Assembly: GCA_021818105.1 (NCBI GenBank)
Contig: JAKAFB010000037.1
Span: 1 to 32,058, forward strand
Direction of reading: 5' to 3'
Source of the DNA: Acidobacteriota bacterium
GTDB taxonomy: Bacteria > Acidobacteriota > Terriglobia > Terriglobales > Acidobacteriaceae
Length of the DNA: 32,058 bases
The notes under the pieces are model-generated. The model searched no databases, was not told the origin of the DNA, and worked only from the letters and a program-made list of their open reading frames with translations. Each line of letters begins with the position of its first letter. The first letter of the stretch is position 1. The position numbers and the translations under genes are program-made. Below, one piece after another: positions 17,147-25,293 of this stretch.

Positions 17147-18571
17147 CTACTTTCCTCCCAGATAATTCTTGTAATTCTGCGCCATGCCGAGCGCGCGCGC
17201 CAGGCTGAGCTTGGCCACGTTGTGCCGATAAAGGCTGGCGACGTATTGTTCATTGGCCTGCGCTACGGAGCGCTCAGCCTGACTGACGGCGAGATTGTCA
17301 TCGACGCCGCTGGCGTAGCGCTGCTGCGCTTCACCGAGTGCCTCCTGAGCCAGATCCACGCTGGAGCGGGCCACTTCCACCTGCTTCTGCGCGGCAGCGA
17401 TGTCAAAGAGCGCGTCGCGTACGTCGGCATCCACCTGCGCCTTCATATCACTCAGCCTCGCGCGCTGCGTGTCCAGCTGCGCCTGCGCCTGCTCCGCCTC
17501 GCCGCGCAGGGCAAACTCCTTGAAGAGCGGAACTCTGAGCGTACCGAAAGCTTCGCCGGTACCGTGCGAGCTGTTCATGTTCACACCGATCACGCCGTAG
17601 TCACCGTCGAACTGGACAGTGGGCAACCGGTCAGCCGTGGCCGCCATACGCTGCTGCTGGGCAGCCACTACCTGCTCCACCACAGCCGCGAGATCTTTGC
17701 GGTTTGCCTGCGCCTGCTGGATGGCCGCGTTCACGTCAATCTGGTCAAAAACGGAGTAAGGTTCCTTGTCCGCAACATTGAAATTCTGCTCGAGCGGCAG
17801 GCCAATGGTGCGTGCCAGGGCAAGCTTGTCCTTGTTCAGAGCGTTGCGGGCAACAATCAGCAACTGCTGTAGCGTCTGATAGTCGACGCGGGCACGCAGT
17901 TCGTCGATCTTGGGCGCCGTGCCCGCCTCGTGACTGGCGACCGCCTGGTCGAGAGAAACCTTGGCCGTAGCCACCTGCGCCTCGACACTGGAGATGCGGG
18001 TCTCATCAGCCAGCACGAGCAGGTAGGCGTTGCCCACTGTCAGAACGACAAGGTCGCGCGCATCCTGCTCGCTGAGCTGGGCCGCGGCAAAGTTGTGACG
18101 CGCGGCAAGATACTCGCGCAGAGACTTGACGTCCACCAGCGACCAGCTCAAATACGCGCGAAGGTCCATGTAGCCGAAGGGCCCGATAATCGTGGGAAAG
18201 CCCGGAATGCGCAGGCCCTGCGCGGCAAGGTCCGTCTGCATCACGGCTTCCTGCGCCTTGAAGTCCACTGAGGGCAGCAGCGTCTGCAACTGGCTGAGCC
18301 GTTGCCCGCGCACCGTGGAGGTCTGCGTGCCACTAAGGATGACGCCAAGGTTGTTCCTGAGGCCGCGCTGGATGGCGTCGTCCAGAGATAAGTTGATGGA
18401 CTGCGAAGAGGCCATGCCGCTGGTGACGCTGCCCTGAAAGCTGGACGCGGTAGGGGCAGAAGCCTGCGCATTGGGCGCCTGAGCCGTCGCATACCACGGC
18501 GCAAGACCCAGCAGCAGCAGAGCGCAGGCAGAAGAACACAACGAATTACATCTGAGGCCGTTTGAAGACAT
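17147..18571 (-). CDS. TolC-family outer membrane efflux protein
   Basis: A 474-aa outer-membrane factor with a signal peptide (about 1-31, LLLLGLAPWYATAQA) and two duplicated alpha-helical/beta repeats. NLSLDDAIQRGLRNNLGVILS is the typical start of the mature domain, and SAERSVAQANEQYVASLYRHNVAKLSLARALG the end of the second repeat. It would form the trimeric exit duct for the downstream EmrA-like adaptor. I chose ATG 18571 because it gives a clean signal peptide; the frame extends to a TTG at 18610. No strong ribosome-binding site precedes either. Confidence 0.88.
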   Translation of the reverse strand: MSSNGLRCNSLCSSACALLLLGLAPWYATAQAPNAQASAPTASSFQGSVTSGMASSQSINLSLDDAIQRGLRNNLGVILSGTQTSTVRGQRLSQLQTLLPSVDFKAQEAVMQTDLAAQGLRIPGFPTIIGPFGYMDLRAYLSWSLVDVKSLREYLAARHNFAAAQLSEQDARDLVVLTVGNAYLLVLADETRISSVEAQVATAKVSLDQAVASHEAGTAPKIDELRARVDYQTLQQLLIVARNALNKDKLALARTIGLPLEQNFNVADKEPYSVFDQIDVNAAIQQAQANRKDLAAVVEQVVAAQQQRMAATADRLPTVQFDGDYGVIGVNMNSSHGTGEAFGTLRVPLFKEFALRGEAEQAQAQLDTQRARLSDMKAQVDADVRDALFDIAAAQKQVEVARSSVDLAQEALGEAQQRYASGVDDNLAVSQAERSVAQANEQYVASLYRHNVAKLSLARALGMAQNYKNYLGGK

Positions 18572-18741
18572 CAATGATCGCTTTGAGACGCGGCGGGGAT
18601 GAATGCCCAAAAGTTGTTTGCACTCCTATGGATGCGTAAACTCCGCCGCCGGCTTCTTTAATCTAGTGTACCGAACAAAAGGCAAAGCCCCGCGCGGCGC
18701 ACACAAAGACGCAGCCCTGCAAGCAGTGCAAAAGTGCGCGC

Positions 18742-19437
18742 TCAGCGGGCCGTGGTGGCGTGCAACAACTGTGAGGCCAGCGAGCAAAGCGCCTGGCGGA
18801 AGACTTCGCGCACGGCATCCGCGGTCCAGCCCGCAGCGCCGCGTCCAGCGTTGGCTGCGAGCAGCGCGGCGGTGTCCGCCGAATTGAAGCCGGCCACCGC
18901 GCGCAGCACAAAAATGACGCGTTGCTTGGTGGAAAGGCTGGCGAGCCAGGCTCGCACGCGGTCCTTGTCCGGTCCGGACATCATCTTTTCCAGCTGTTCC
19001 CCATAAGCGCCAGCGGCGTCCAAATCATCGTCTTCAATGCATGTGCCGGCCTGCTCCGCCCCCTGCGGTGCAGCAAGGCTGCCGGGATTGCGCCGCTCGA
19101 TGAGCTGCATGGCTTCTCTGCACAACGCGCTGCGGCCGCTGCGGCGCGCCTGCTCGGCGTTCTCGCAGGCTGCAGCCTCGATGTTCAGGGCGGCCGACTC
19201 CACAAGCCGAATGCTGTCTTCGCCTTCGCCCACCAGCATGGAAGCAATGTGGTAAAGCCGGGCTGCTATCAGGTCAAACACGCTGTCGAGCCCCTCGAAG
19301 GCTTTTTCTACTGTCGCGTCATCCTTGGACGTGCCATCCAACAGGCTGTGCATGCGCCTAGAAAAGGCGCGCGCCTCCGGCGAAATGGGCTGCGGGGGGA
19401 TCAAACTGTCCTTCGCGGTGGCGGGCACCTCAGGCAT
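18742..19437 (-). CDS. divergent sigma-70/ECF-like protein
   Basis: A 231-aa protein that I read as a degenerate ECF-type sigma factor. Residues 50-90 (LDSVFDLIAARLYHIASMLVGEGEDSI) resemble sigma region 2, and 160-222 (RVRAWLASLSTKQRVIFVLRAVAGF, then SADTAALL and a long helix) resemble region 4 with its helix-turn-helix. The residues expected for -10 recognition are not clear, so promoter recognition is inferred only. ATG 19437 is chosen for its AGGAG about 9 bp upstream; the open frame to 19581 adds residues of low complexity. It lies 170 bp upstream of the TolC-like gene on the same strand and could control it. Confidence 0.55.
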   Translation of the reverse strand: MPEVPATAKDSLIPPQPISPEARAFSRRMHSLLDGTSKDDATVEKAFEGLDSVFDLIAARLYHIASMLVGEGEDSIRLVESAALNIEAAACENAEQARRSGRSALCREAMQLIERRNPGSLAAPQGAEQAGTCIEDDDLDAAGAYGEQLEKMMSGPDKDRVRAWLASLSTKQRVIFVLRAVAGFNSADTAALLAANAGRGAAGWTADAVREVFRQALCSLASQLLHATTAR

Positions 19438-19591
19438 GTTGAAAACTCCTCTCGGGTCGAGAACATTCTGCCCCCAAGTTCTGTCTCTATCCTCGCCCCG
19501 GCGGGCGGAAGGGGTCAATGAATTGTGACGAAGTGGGGAAACCTTGACGGGAAGGCCCCGCTGCGTAATTCCCTTTGCCATAGAGGAATCG

Positions 19592-19606
19592 CACAGCAGG
19601 GCTGTG
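19592..19606 (-). terminator. small hairpin just after the cupin gene
   Basis: CACAGC (19592-19597) and GCTGTG (19601-19606) form a 6-bp stem with a 3-nt loop, 2 bp past the cupin stop on the minus strand. No T run follows, so its role as a terminator is weakly supported. Confidence 0.3.
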
Positions 19607-19608
19607 AC

Positions 19609-20094
19609 TTATGAGAGCGGCGGTCCCAGCAATTCCATTCCGTAGCTCTGCATCAGCTTTTCTGTGCCGGCAAGGTCCGGCTGCGGCAGATCCTTGTTCA
19701 GCTTCGTTACATCCTCAAAGAACCTCTCCAGTCCCGCCGGGGTCACCATGACGAGGATGTGGCCTGTCTCCTCGCGAAAGTTCTGGAAAGCGTGTGCTGT
19801 GCCACGCGGAGCGAATGCCGATCCGCCAGCGCCTACGACGTGGCGCTGGCCGTCAACCTGGAACGTCATTTCGCCATCCAGAACGTAGAACCACTCGTCC
19901 TCGCGCGAGTGGCGATGCAGAGGCGGGCCGGAAAGCCTGGGCACGGTCAGGTGTACCACGGCCACTGCATTCGCTGTGTCCGCTCCGGCCAGCTTGATTA
20001 GACCGGGCTGGCCAAGCACATTCAGCGCCGCGTCTAAGCGGTAGTCCTGCGGGCCAAGTATCAAAGTTTTCAAAGCATGTTCCATGGTCGTCAT
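19609..20094 (-). CDS. cupin-domain protein
   Basis: A 161-aa single-domain cupin. Motif 1 is GPPLHRHSREDEWFYVLDGEM, with the metal-binding HxH and Glu, and motif 2 is GSAFAPRGTAHAFQN, with the second His. Such proteins bind Fe, Mn or Zn and are often dioxygenases, isomerases or sensors; no substrate can be named. AAGGAG lies 9 bp before the ATG. The ATG overlaps the stop of the tetR gene by 4 bp (20091-20094), so it is the co-transcribed and coupled partner of that regulator and its likely target. Confidence 0.85.
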   Translation of the reverse strand: MTTMEHALKTLILGPQDYRLDAALNVLGQPGLIKLAGADTANAVAVVHLTVPRLSGPPLHRHSREDEWFYVLDGEMTFQVDGQRHVVGAGGSAFAPRGTAHAFQNFREETGHILVMVTPAGLERFFEDVTKLNKDLPQPDLAGTEKLMQSYGMELLGPPLS

Positions 20095-20723
20095 GGGGTT
20101 GGATCTCCTTCTTGCTGTGGGGTGTTGGACTTATTGCGGGCATTCATCTGCTCGCGGCGAAGCGTGTCGAGAAGCGCTTGCGCGGCCCAGCGCGCGGCGG
20201 CGATCGCCTCCTGTCCGGAGAGCCCGCCGCGATCCCTGAGCATCTGCCAGAACGGGCCCGAGTGAAGGCCCTGAAACACGGCACGTACCTGGCGCCGCTC
20301 GGCGGGAGACATGTGCTGCGTGAGTTCTCGCAGACTCTGGTCGAAACCGGCCCGGCCCTCCGGTGCGCCGCGGGCGCGAACCCGCGCCCCGGCGGGTGAC
20401 TCCATCACCGCACGAATGAGCTTCTCGTTCTGCTCAAACGCGCGATAGAGCACGCCAATCCGCGGAACAATCTCGGCCTCGGCAGTGGGAAACACCGTCC
20501 CAGAGTCTCTGCGCACCCGCAGCCACAGGGCCTCAAAGAGGTCGGCCTGAGCCGGAAAGTAGCGGTAGACCGTACGCGCGCCAACACCTGCCTCCCGGGC
20601 CACTGCCTCATGCGCGAAGGGGCGCTCAGGATGCTCCACCAACAGTGAATAGGCTGCTGCAAGAATGTGATCGCGGGTCACGGTAGCCCGTTTCTTCTGT
20701 AAACTGGATTCCTTGATTGGCAC
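20091..20723 (-). CDS. TetR-family transcriptional regulator
   Basis: A repressor of about 210 aa. The N-terminal helix-turn-helix (TRDHILAAAYSLLVEHP, then EAVAREAGVGARTVYRYFPAQADLFEALW) is typical of the TetR family, followed by an all-helical ligand-binding domain. No ATG fits the frame; I use GTG 20723 (VPIKESSLQKKR), directly after the palindrome at 20727-20754. The frame also reaches a TTG at 20759, but that lies inside the -35 element. There is no clear ribosome-binding site, so the mRNA may be leaderless. Probably autoregulatory, with the cupin gene in the same transcript. Confidence 0.82.
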   Translation of the reverse strand: MPIKESSLQKKRATVTRDHILAAAYSLLVEHPERPFAHEAVAREAGVGARTVYRYFPAQADLFEALWLRVRRDSGTVFPTAEAEIVPRIGVLYRAFEQNEKLIRAVMESPAGARVRARGAPEGRAGFDQSLRELTQHMSPAERRQVRAVFQGLHSGPFWQMLRDRGGLSGQEAIAAARWAAQALLDTLRREQMNARNKSNTPQQEGDPTP

Positions 20724-20726
20724 GCC

Positions 20727-20754
20727 AGTACACTGCCACAAATGGCAGTGTACT
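20727..20754. promoter_or_regulatory. perfect 12-bp inverted repeat, candidate TetR operator
   Basis: AGTACACTGCCA (20727-20738), a 4-bp spacer CAAA, then TGGCAGTGTACT (20743-20754): a perfect 28-bp palindrome. It ends 3 bp before the GTG of the tetR gene. On the minus strand a consensus -35 TTGACA (20759-20754) overlaps its edge by one base. Repressor bound here would block RNA polymerase, the standard TetR autoregulation geometry. No good -10 is visible at 17 bp spacing (GCAGTG). Confidence 0.72.
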
Positions 20755-20872
20755 GTCAATCAACAGCCTGTTGCATGTCCGGGCAAGCGCTGGCGCAGAC
20801 CCGATCTCACGCACACTATGCGGCCCGGCCGCAAAACGCGGTAGACTGGCGAACACGGCACTGGACACCGGA

Positions 20873-23026
20873 ATGCCCCGATCAATAAAGAAACAAAAGC
20901 TGTTCAACGGCCGCGACTACTCCTGGATGCAGTTCAACCGGCGTGTGCTCGAAGAGGCTGAAGACCCCACCAATCCCCTGCTGGAGCGGGTAAAGTTTCT
21001 GGCCATAACCGGTTCGAACCTGGACGAGTATGTAGAGGTGCGCCAGGCGGGACTGTTACAGCGCATCGAGGACGGTTACCGCGAGCCCGGATACGACGGC
21101 CTGCTCCCGGAGGAGTCGCTTGCCGTGCTGACCGCGGAGATACAAAGCTTCGTGGAGGCCCAGTACCGCTGCTGGAATGAGACACTGCTCCCCGAGCTGC
21201 GCAAGGAGCGCATCCGGCTGCTGGAGTGGGAGGAGATGAGCGACGAGGCGCGCATCTTTGCGCAGGGATATTTCCAGCGCGAAGTGGACCCATTACTGAC
21301 GCCCATCGCCATTGATCCTGCGCACCCCTTTCCACGCGTACTGAACAAGGCGCTGTGTCTGGCGCTGCTGTTGCGGCGCAAGCGACGCGCCTCCGGCCCG
21401 CTGGTGCTGGGCGTGGTCACGGTGCCGCGCGCGCTGCCGCGCTTCGTGCGGCTGCCTGCCGCCGAAGGCATGTACGACTACATGCTCTTGCAGGACCTGA
21501 TCTCGCGGCATCTCGCAGGCATGTATCGCGGCTACGAGGTGCTGGCCGAGACTGCCTTCCGTGTGACCCGCAACTCAAATCTTTACTTTGAAGAGGAAGA
21601 GGCGCGCTCGCTGCTGGAGACGATTCGCGTGGAGTTGCACAACCGGCGAAAGGGCGACGCTGTGCGGCTCGAGATTGAGACCGGCGCAGACCCGGAAATT
21701 GTGGAACGGCTGCGTGTGAATTTTGAGCTGGAAGAGGACCAGCTCTATCACGGCAGCGGGCTCGTAAACCTGGCGCGGCTGATGTACTTTTACGGCGACA
21801 TTAACCGGCCCGACCTGAAGTTTCCCAGCTTCACTCCCAGGCCGCTGCACCTGAGCCGCAAGGCCACCAGCATCTTTGACGAGTTGCGCCTTCACGATAT
21901 CCTGCTGCACCACCCCTACGACTCCTACGACCCGGTGGTGGAGTTCATCCAGCAGGGCGCAGACGACCCGGCCGTGGTGAGCATGAAGCAGACTCTTTAC
22001 CGTACCAGCGATGACTCGCCGGTGTTCTCGGCGCTGAAGGAAGCCGCTTCCACCAAGGAGGCCACTCTGGTGGTGGAGTTGATGGCACGCTTCGATGAGG
22101 CCAGCAACATACGCTGGGCACGCAGCATGGAGGACGCAGGCGTGCAGGTCTTCCACGGACTGGTGGGGCTGAAGACACATTGCAAGCTGGCCCTGCTGGT
22201 ACGTCGCGATGAGGACGGCGTGACGCGCCGATACTGCCACATAGGCACCGGAAACTACAACCCCGTGACGGCGCGCTTCTACACAGACCTGAGCCTGCTG
22301 ACCTGCGATCCACAGATTACAGAACGCGTGCATCTGGTCTTCAACTACCTCACGGCGCACGCAGAGATTGATGACTACCGCCCGCTGCTGGTGGCCCCGC
22401 TGACCATGGCGGAAAACTTTCTGGGTCTGATTCGCCGCGAAGCGGAGCACGCACAGGCAGGCCGCCCGGCGCATATTGTGGCCAAGAGCAATGCCCTGCT
22501 GGAGCCCAGCGTGATTGAGGCACTTTACCAGGCTTCCCAGGCCGGCGTGGAGATTGACTTGATAGTGCGCGGGCTGTCGATTCTGCGTCCGGGCGTGAAG
22601 GGCCTCTCCGAGCGGATACGCGTACGCTCCATCGTCGGACGATTTCTGGAGCACTCGCGCATCTTCCACTTTGCCAACGGTGGCAATGACGAGATCTACA
22701 TCGGCTCTGCGGACTGGATGCCGCGCAACCTCTTCGAGCGCTGCGAGGTAGTCGTCCCTGTACGCGACCTTGCCGCAAAGGCGCGCATTCACGATGAGAT
22801 TCTGCCGGCGCTGCTGGCCGACACAGTCAAGGCGCGCCTGCAGCAGCCGGACGGCACTTACCGGCGCGCCTCACAGATCTACAAGGACGCGCCCGCCTTC
22901 AACAGCCAGGAGTTCCTGATTCAACTGGCCGAAGGCAAGGCCGATTTGGATGCGATTCCCGCTCCGTGCATTGGCGGCAGTCCGCTCGCACGGGCAGGGG
23001 CACGCAAGGCAAGCGCTGCGGACTGA
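20873..23026 (+). CDS. ppk1: polyphosphate kinase 1
   Basis: A 717-aa PPK1, which builds polyphosphate from ATP reversibly. Domains in order: N-terminal (about 1-110, NGRDYSWMQFNRRVLEEAED), head (to about 320) and two PLD-like catalytic domains. The autophosphorylated histidine is H436 (GLKTHCKLALLVRR), and the second catalytic histidine is H594 (FLEHSRIFHF). GTGNYNPVTARFYTDLSLLT and GSADWMPRNLFERCEV are also family signatures. ATG 20873 is chosen because conserved sequence begins right after it; the frame is open to 20717, across the tetR operator. The upstream region is shared with the divergent tetR gene. Confidence 0.96.
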   Translation: MPRSIKKQKLFNGRDYSWMQFNRRVLEEAEDPTNPLLERVKFLAITGSNLDEYVEVRQAGLLQRIEDGYREPGYDGLLPEESLAVLTAEIQSFVEAQYRCWNETLLPELRKERIRLLEWEEMSDEARIFAQGYFQREVDPLLTPIAIDPAHPFPRVLNKALCLALLLRRKRRASGPLVLGVVTVPRALPRFVRLPAAEGMYDYMLLQDLISRHLAGMYRGYEVLAETAFRVTRNSNLYFEEEEARSLLETIRVELHNRRKGDAVRLEIETGADPEIVERLRVNFELEEDQLYHGSGLVNLARLMYFYGDINRPDLKFPSFTPRPLHLSRKATSIFDELRLHDILLHHPYDSYDPVVEFIQQGADDPAVVSMKQTLYRTSDDSPVFSALKEAASTKEATLVVELMARFDEASNIRWARSMEDAGVQVFHGLVGLKTHCKLALLVRRDEDGVTRRYCHIGTGNYNPVTARFYTDLSLLTCDPQITERVHLVFNYLTAHAEIDDYRPLLVAPLTMAENFLGLIRREAEHAQAGRPAHIVAKSNALLEPSVIEALYQASQAGVEIDLIVRGLSILRPGVKGLSERIRVRSIVGRFLEHSRIFHFANGGNDEIYIGSADWMPRNLFERCEVVVPVRDLAAKARIHDEILPALLADTVKARLQQPDGTYRRASQIYKDAPAFNSQEFLIQLAEGKADLDAIPAPCIGGSPLARAGARKASAAD

Positions 23027-23183
23027 CACTTGCCGCAGGATTCGCACCTTCGCGTTTGCCGAGAATTACGTGGATTCTTGGTAGAGTCAAAGCCATCGCG
23101 ATGACATCAAAGGCAGCAGGCGCCGCAGCAATGAGTAAGCGGCCCTGAGCACGTGCGCGACAGAGCGCACAGAGGAGACACTC

Positions 23184-23441
23184 GTGTCACACAATGCACC
23201 ACAGGTCTTCAAGGGAATTACACCCGTGCAGTACGCAGAACTCGTGGCCAGGGCCAACGCGGCAGGCCTTGCCATCAATGGCAACAGCGGCACCCAATCA
23301 AGGTTCGGCGTGGAGATCACCTGGAACTATGCACCGGAGAGTAGCGAACTAACCATCCATTGCCTCAAGAAGCCGTTCTTCATGACCGCTGATGATGTCG
23401 ACGCAAAAATTCGCTCGCTGGTCAGCAGCGTCAAGGGGTGA
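23184..23441 (+). CDS. small conserved-looking protein of unknown function
   Basis: An 85-aa soluble protein I do not recognise as any named family. It reads as mixed alpha/beta: a helix (TPVQYAELVARANAAGL), two strands (SRFGVEITWNYA, SSELTIHCLKK) and a C-terminal helix (TADDVDAKIRSLVSSV), without Cys pairs or a signal peptide. The GTG start is well supported by AGAGGAG about 6 bp upstream. It sits 157 bp after ppk1 and 36 bp before the UbiA-like gene, so it may be co-transcribed with either. Confidence 0.7.
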   Translation: MSHNAPQVFKGITPVQYAELVARANAAGLAINGNSGTQSRFGVEITWNYAPESSELTIHCLKKPFFMTADDVDAKIRSLVSSVKG

Positions 23442-23477
23442 CGCAAGGCACGGCCCTCGCGCTCTACAATCAAAGCA

Positions 23478-24365
23478 GTGGCGTCTTCCCTGCTCAAGCC
23501 GGCTCCCCTGCGGGCCTGTGCTCGCCATGGCCCTCTCGACGCGCCTGCTCCGTTGCGCCTGTGGCACCTGGCCAGCCTTGACGCGCCCACCGTCGCGGTG
23601 ACGTGGACGCTGGCGTTTGCCTGGGCTGCGGGCATACGCCTGCCCGTGTGGGTGCCAGCGATGCTGGCGCTGGGCACCTGGACCGTCTATGTGGGCGACC
23701 GCCTGCTGGATGCCCGCAGCAGCCTGCGATGCGGCGCTGGGCACCGGCTGCGCGAGCGGCACTTCTTCCACTGGCGCAATCGCCGCGTACTCATCACGCT
23801 GGCCGCGGTGACGGCAACCGTGACGGCAGCCATCATTTTCGCGCTCATGCCCGCGGCCATTCGGGCACGCAACTCGCTGTTGGGCGTGGCTGCTCTCGCG
23901 TACTTCTCCGGCGTGCACTCGCGTCGTCGTGCTCCCGCGTGGCTTGCGCTGCTGCTCTCCAAAGAGCTTCTCGTCGGTGTGCTATTCACGGCTGGTTGCG
24001 CACTTCCCACGCTTACGCGAATGTGGCTGGCGCGCGCAACAGCAGCGGAACTCGGCGTACTGCTCGCACCTGCCGCCATCTATGCCGCACTGGCCTGGCT
24101 CAACTGCCACGCCATCGAGCGATGGGAGAGCACAGGCCGTTCGCGCGTCTTCATCACCGGCGGATTGCTCGCGCTGGTCAGCCTGCTGCTGACTCTTACG
24201 GTTGCCTCGCTGCAACCGCGCTTGGCTGCTCTGCTTGCTGCGGCGGCGTTCAGCGCGCTGCTGCTGGCACTGCTGGATCAGGCGCGCCCGCGCCTGACGC
24301 CTCTGGCTCTACGAGTAGGTGCAGATTTGGTACTGCTTGCGCCTCTCCTGCTGGTATGGCGATGA
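23478..24365 (+). CDS. UbiA-like polytopic membrane protein, divergent
   Basis: A 295-aa protein with about eight hydrophobic segments. The region TWTVYVGDRLLDARSS (D74, D78) occupies the place of the first Asp-rich motif of UbiA prenyltransferases (NDxxDxxxD), but the leading Asn is missing. The second motif appears as LNCHAIERWESTGR instead of DxxD. It therefore looks like a remote UbiA-superfamily member with one weakened active-site motif; prenyl transfer is uncertain. GTG start with no clear ribosome-binding site. Its end overlaps the methyltransferase start by 4-10 bp. Confidence 0.55.
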   Translation: MASSLLKPAPLRACARHGPLDAPAPLRLWHLASLDAPTVAVTWTLAFAWAAGIRLPVWVPAMLALGTWTVYVGDRLLDARSSLRCGAGHRLRERHFFHWRNRRVLITLAAVTATVTAAIIFALMPAAIRARNSLLGVAALAYFSGVHSRRRAPAWLALLLSKELLVGVLFTAGCALPTLTRMWLARATAAELGVLLAPAAIYAALAWLNCHAIERWESTGRSRVFITGGLLALVSLLLTLTVASLQPRLAALLAAAAFSALLLALLDQARPRLTPLALRVGADLVLLAPLLLVWR

Positions 24366-25027
24366 AGAAGTCGCCGAACTTCAACGGCATCGCCAACGCC
24401 TATAGCTGGATGGAGAAGCTCACATTTGGCAAGTCGCTCGCGCGGTGCCGCCTTGCCCTTCTGGGCGATCTGCTGCACAGCCACAATGCGCTCGTGATAG
24501 GCGACGGCGACGGCCGGTTCACGGCGCGTCTGCTGGAGGCGAACCCGGCGGTGCTGGTTGATGCGCTGGATGCCAGCCCCGCCATGCTGCGGGCACTGGT
24601 GGACAATGCGGGCATCCGCGCCTCACGGGTGCGTGTGCACGTTGCCGATGCTCGGCTTTGGGAGCCGCTTGTGCCACGGCTTGATCTGATCGCGACGCAC
24701 TTCTTTCTCGACTGCCTCACGACCAATGAAGTCGCCTCATTGGCCAAGCGCCTGCGCGTTGCTGCACGGCCGGATGCCAAATGGGTCGTCTCGGAGTTTG
24801 CCATCCCCGAAGGCGCATTCGGATCGATTGTGGCGCGGCCGCTCATCATGGCGCTCTACATCGCCTTTGCGGTCCTCACCGGATTGCGCGTCTTTCGCCT
24901 GCCCGACCATCGCACGGCGCTTTCTCAGGCTGGATTCATGCTGGCAAAACAGCGCAGGTTCCTGCATGGCCTGCTGGTAAGCGAGTTGTGGACCATTGCC
25001 CCAACCAGCACTGTCCAGCAGCCGTGA
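24356..25027 (+). CDS. class I SAM-dependent methyltransferase
   Basis: A 223-aa Rossmann methyltransferase. Motif I is ALVIGDGDGRFTARLLEANP (usually E/DxGxGxG), the acidic end of strand 2 is LVDALDASPAMLRA, motif II/III is VRVHVADARLWEPL, and LDLIATHFFLDCLT is motif IV. A hydrophobic stretch (about 162-182, ARPLIMALYIAFAVLTGLRVF) is unusual and may hold it at the membrane. Two starts are possible, ATG 24356 and ATG 24362; the latter overlaps the upstream TGA as ATGA. Together with the UbiA-like gene this suggests modification of a lipid or quinone-like molecule (inference). Confidence 0.8.
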   Translation: MAMKKSPNFNGIANAYSWMEKLTFGKSLARCRLALLGDLLHSHNALVIGDGDGRFTARLLEANPAVLVDALDASPAMLRALVDNAGIRASRVRVHVADARLWEPLVPRLDLIATHFFLDCLTTNEVASLAKRLRVAARPDAKWVVSEFAIPEGAFGSIVARPLIMALYIAFAVLTGLRVFRLPDHRTALSQAGFMLAKQRRFLHGLLVSELWTIAPTSTVQQP

Positions 25028-25028
25028 T

Positions 25029-25271
25029 TCACTCCGGGCTTGAAAGAATCGTCTTGAGTTCCGCAACATCCGGCACGCGGCCAAAAAGCTTTACTTTGCC
25101 ATCGACCACCAGGGCGGGCGTCTTCATCACGCCAGCGCGCACGATTGCCTGCACGTCCGTCACTTTTTCGATTGTGAACTCCAGGCCGAGTTCCCTGGCA
25201 GCAGCCTCGGTGTTGCCAGCCAGCCGTGTGCAGTTTGCACACCCTGGACCAAGTATCTGCAATGTCTTCAT
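25029..25271 (-). CDS. small thioredoxin-like (redox-active disulfide) protein
   Basis: An 80-aa glutaredoxin/thioredoxin-fold protein. The active site is C11-A-N-C14 (LGPGCANCTRL), the cis-Pro loop is VMKTPALVVDGK, and the C-terminus is VPDVAELKTIL. It belongs to the small family often encoded beside CSCS-type permeases and ArsR regulators (established pattern), where it may pass electrons to, or thiol-load, a transporter. AAAGGG precedes the ATG. It begins 22 bp after the permease stop and is the last gene of the operon; it converges with the methyltransferase gene, 1 bp apart. Confidence 0.88.
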   Translation of the reverse strand: MKTLQILGPGCANCTRLAGNTEAAARELGLEFTIEKVTDVQAIVRAGVMKTPALVVDGKVKLFGRVPDVAELKTILSSPE

Positions 25272-25293
25272 AATTCCCTTTCCTGCTGTTGCG

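Noticed and set aside
23101..23148. 15-codon frame (MTSKAAGAAAMSKRP) after ppk1
   Set aside because: Too short, no ribosome-binding site, no sign of conservation that I can judge.
23603..24355. N-terminal extension of the methyltransferase frame
   Set aside because: It overlaps the UbiA-like gene in another frame, and the methyltransferase sequence proper starts at 24356/24362.
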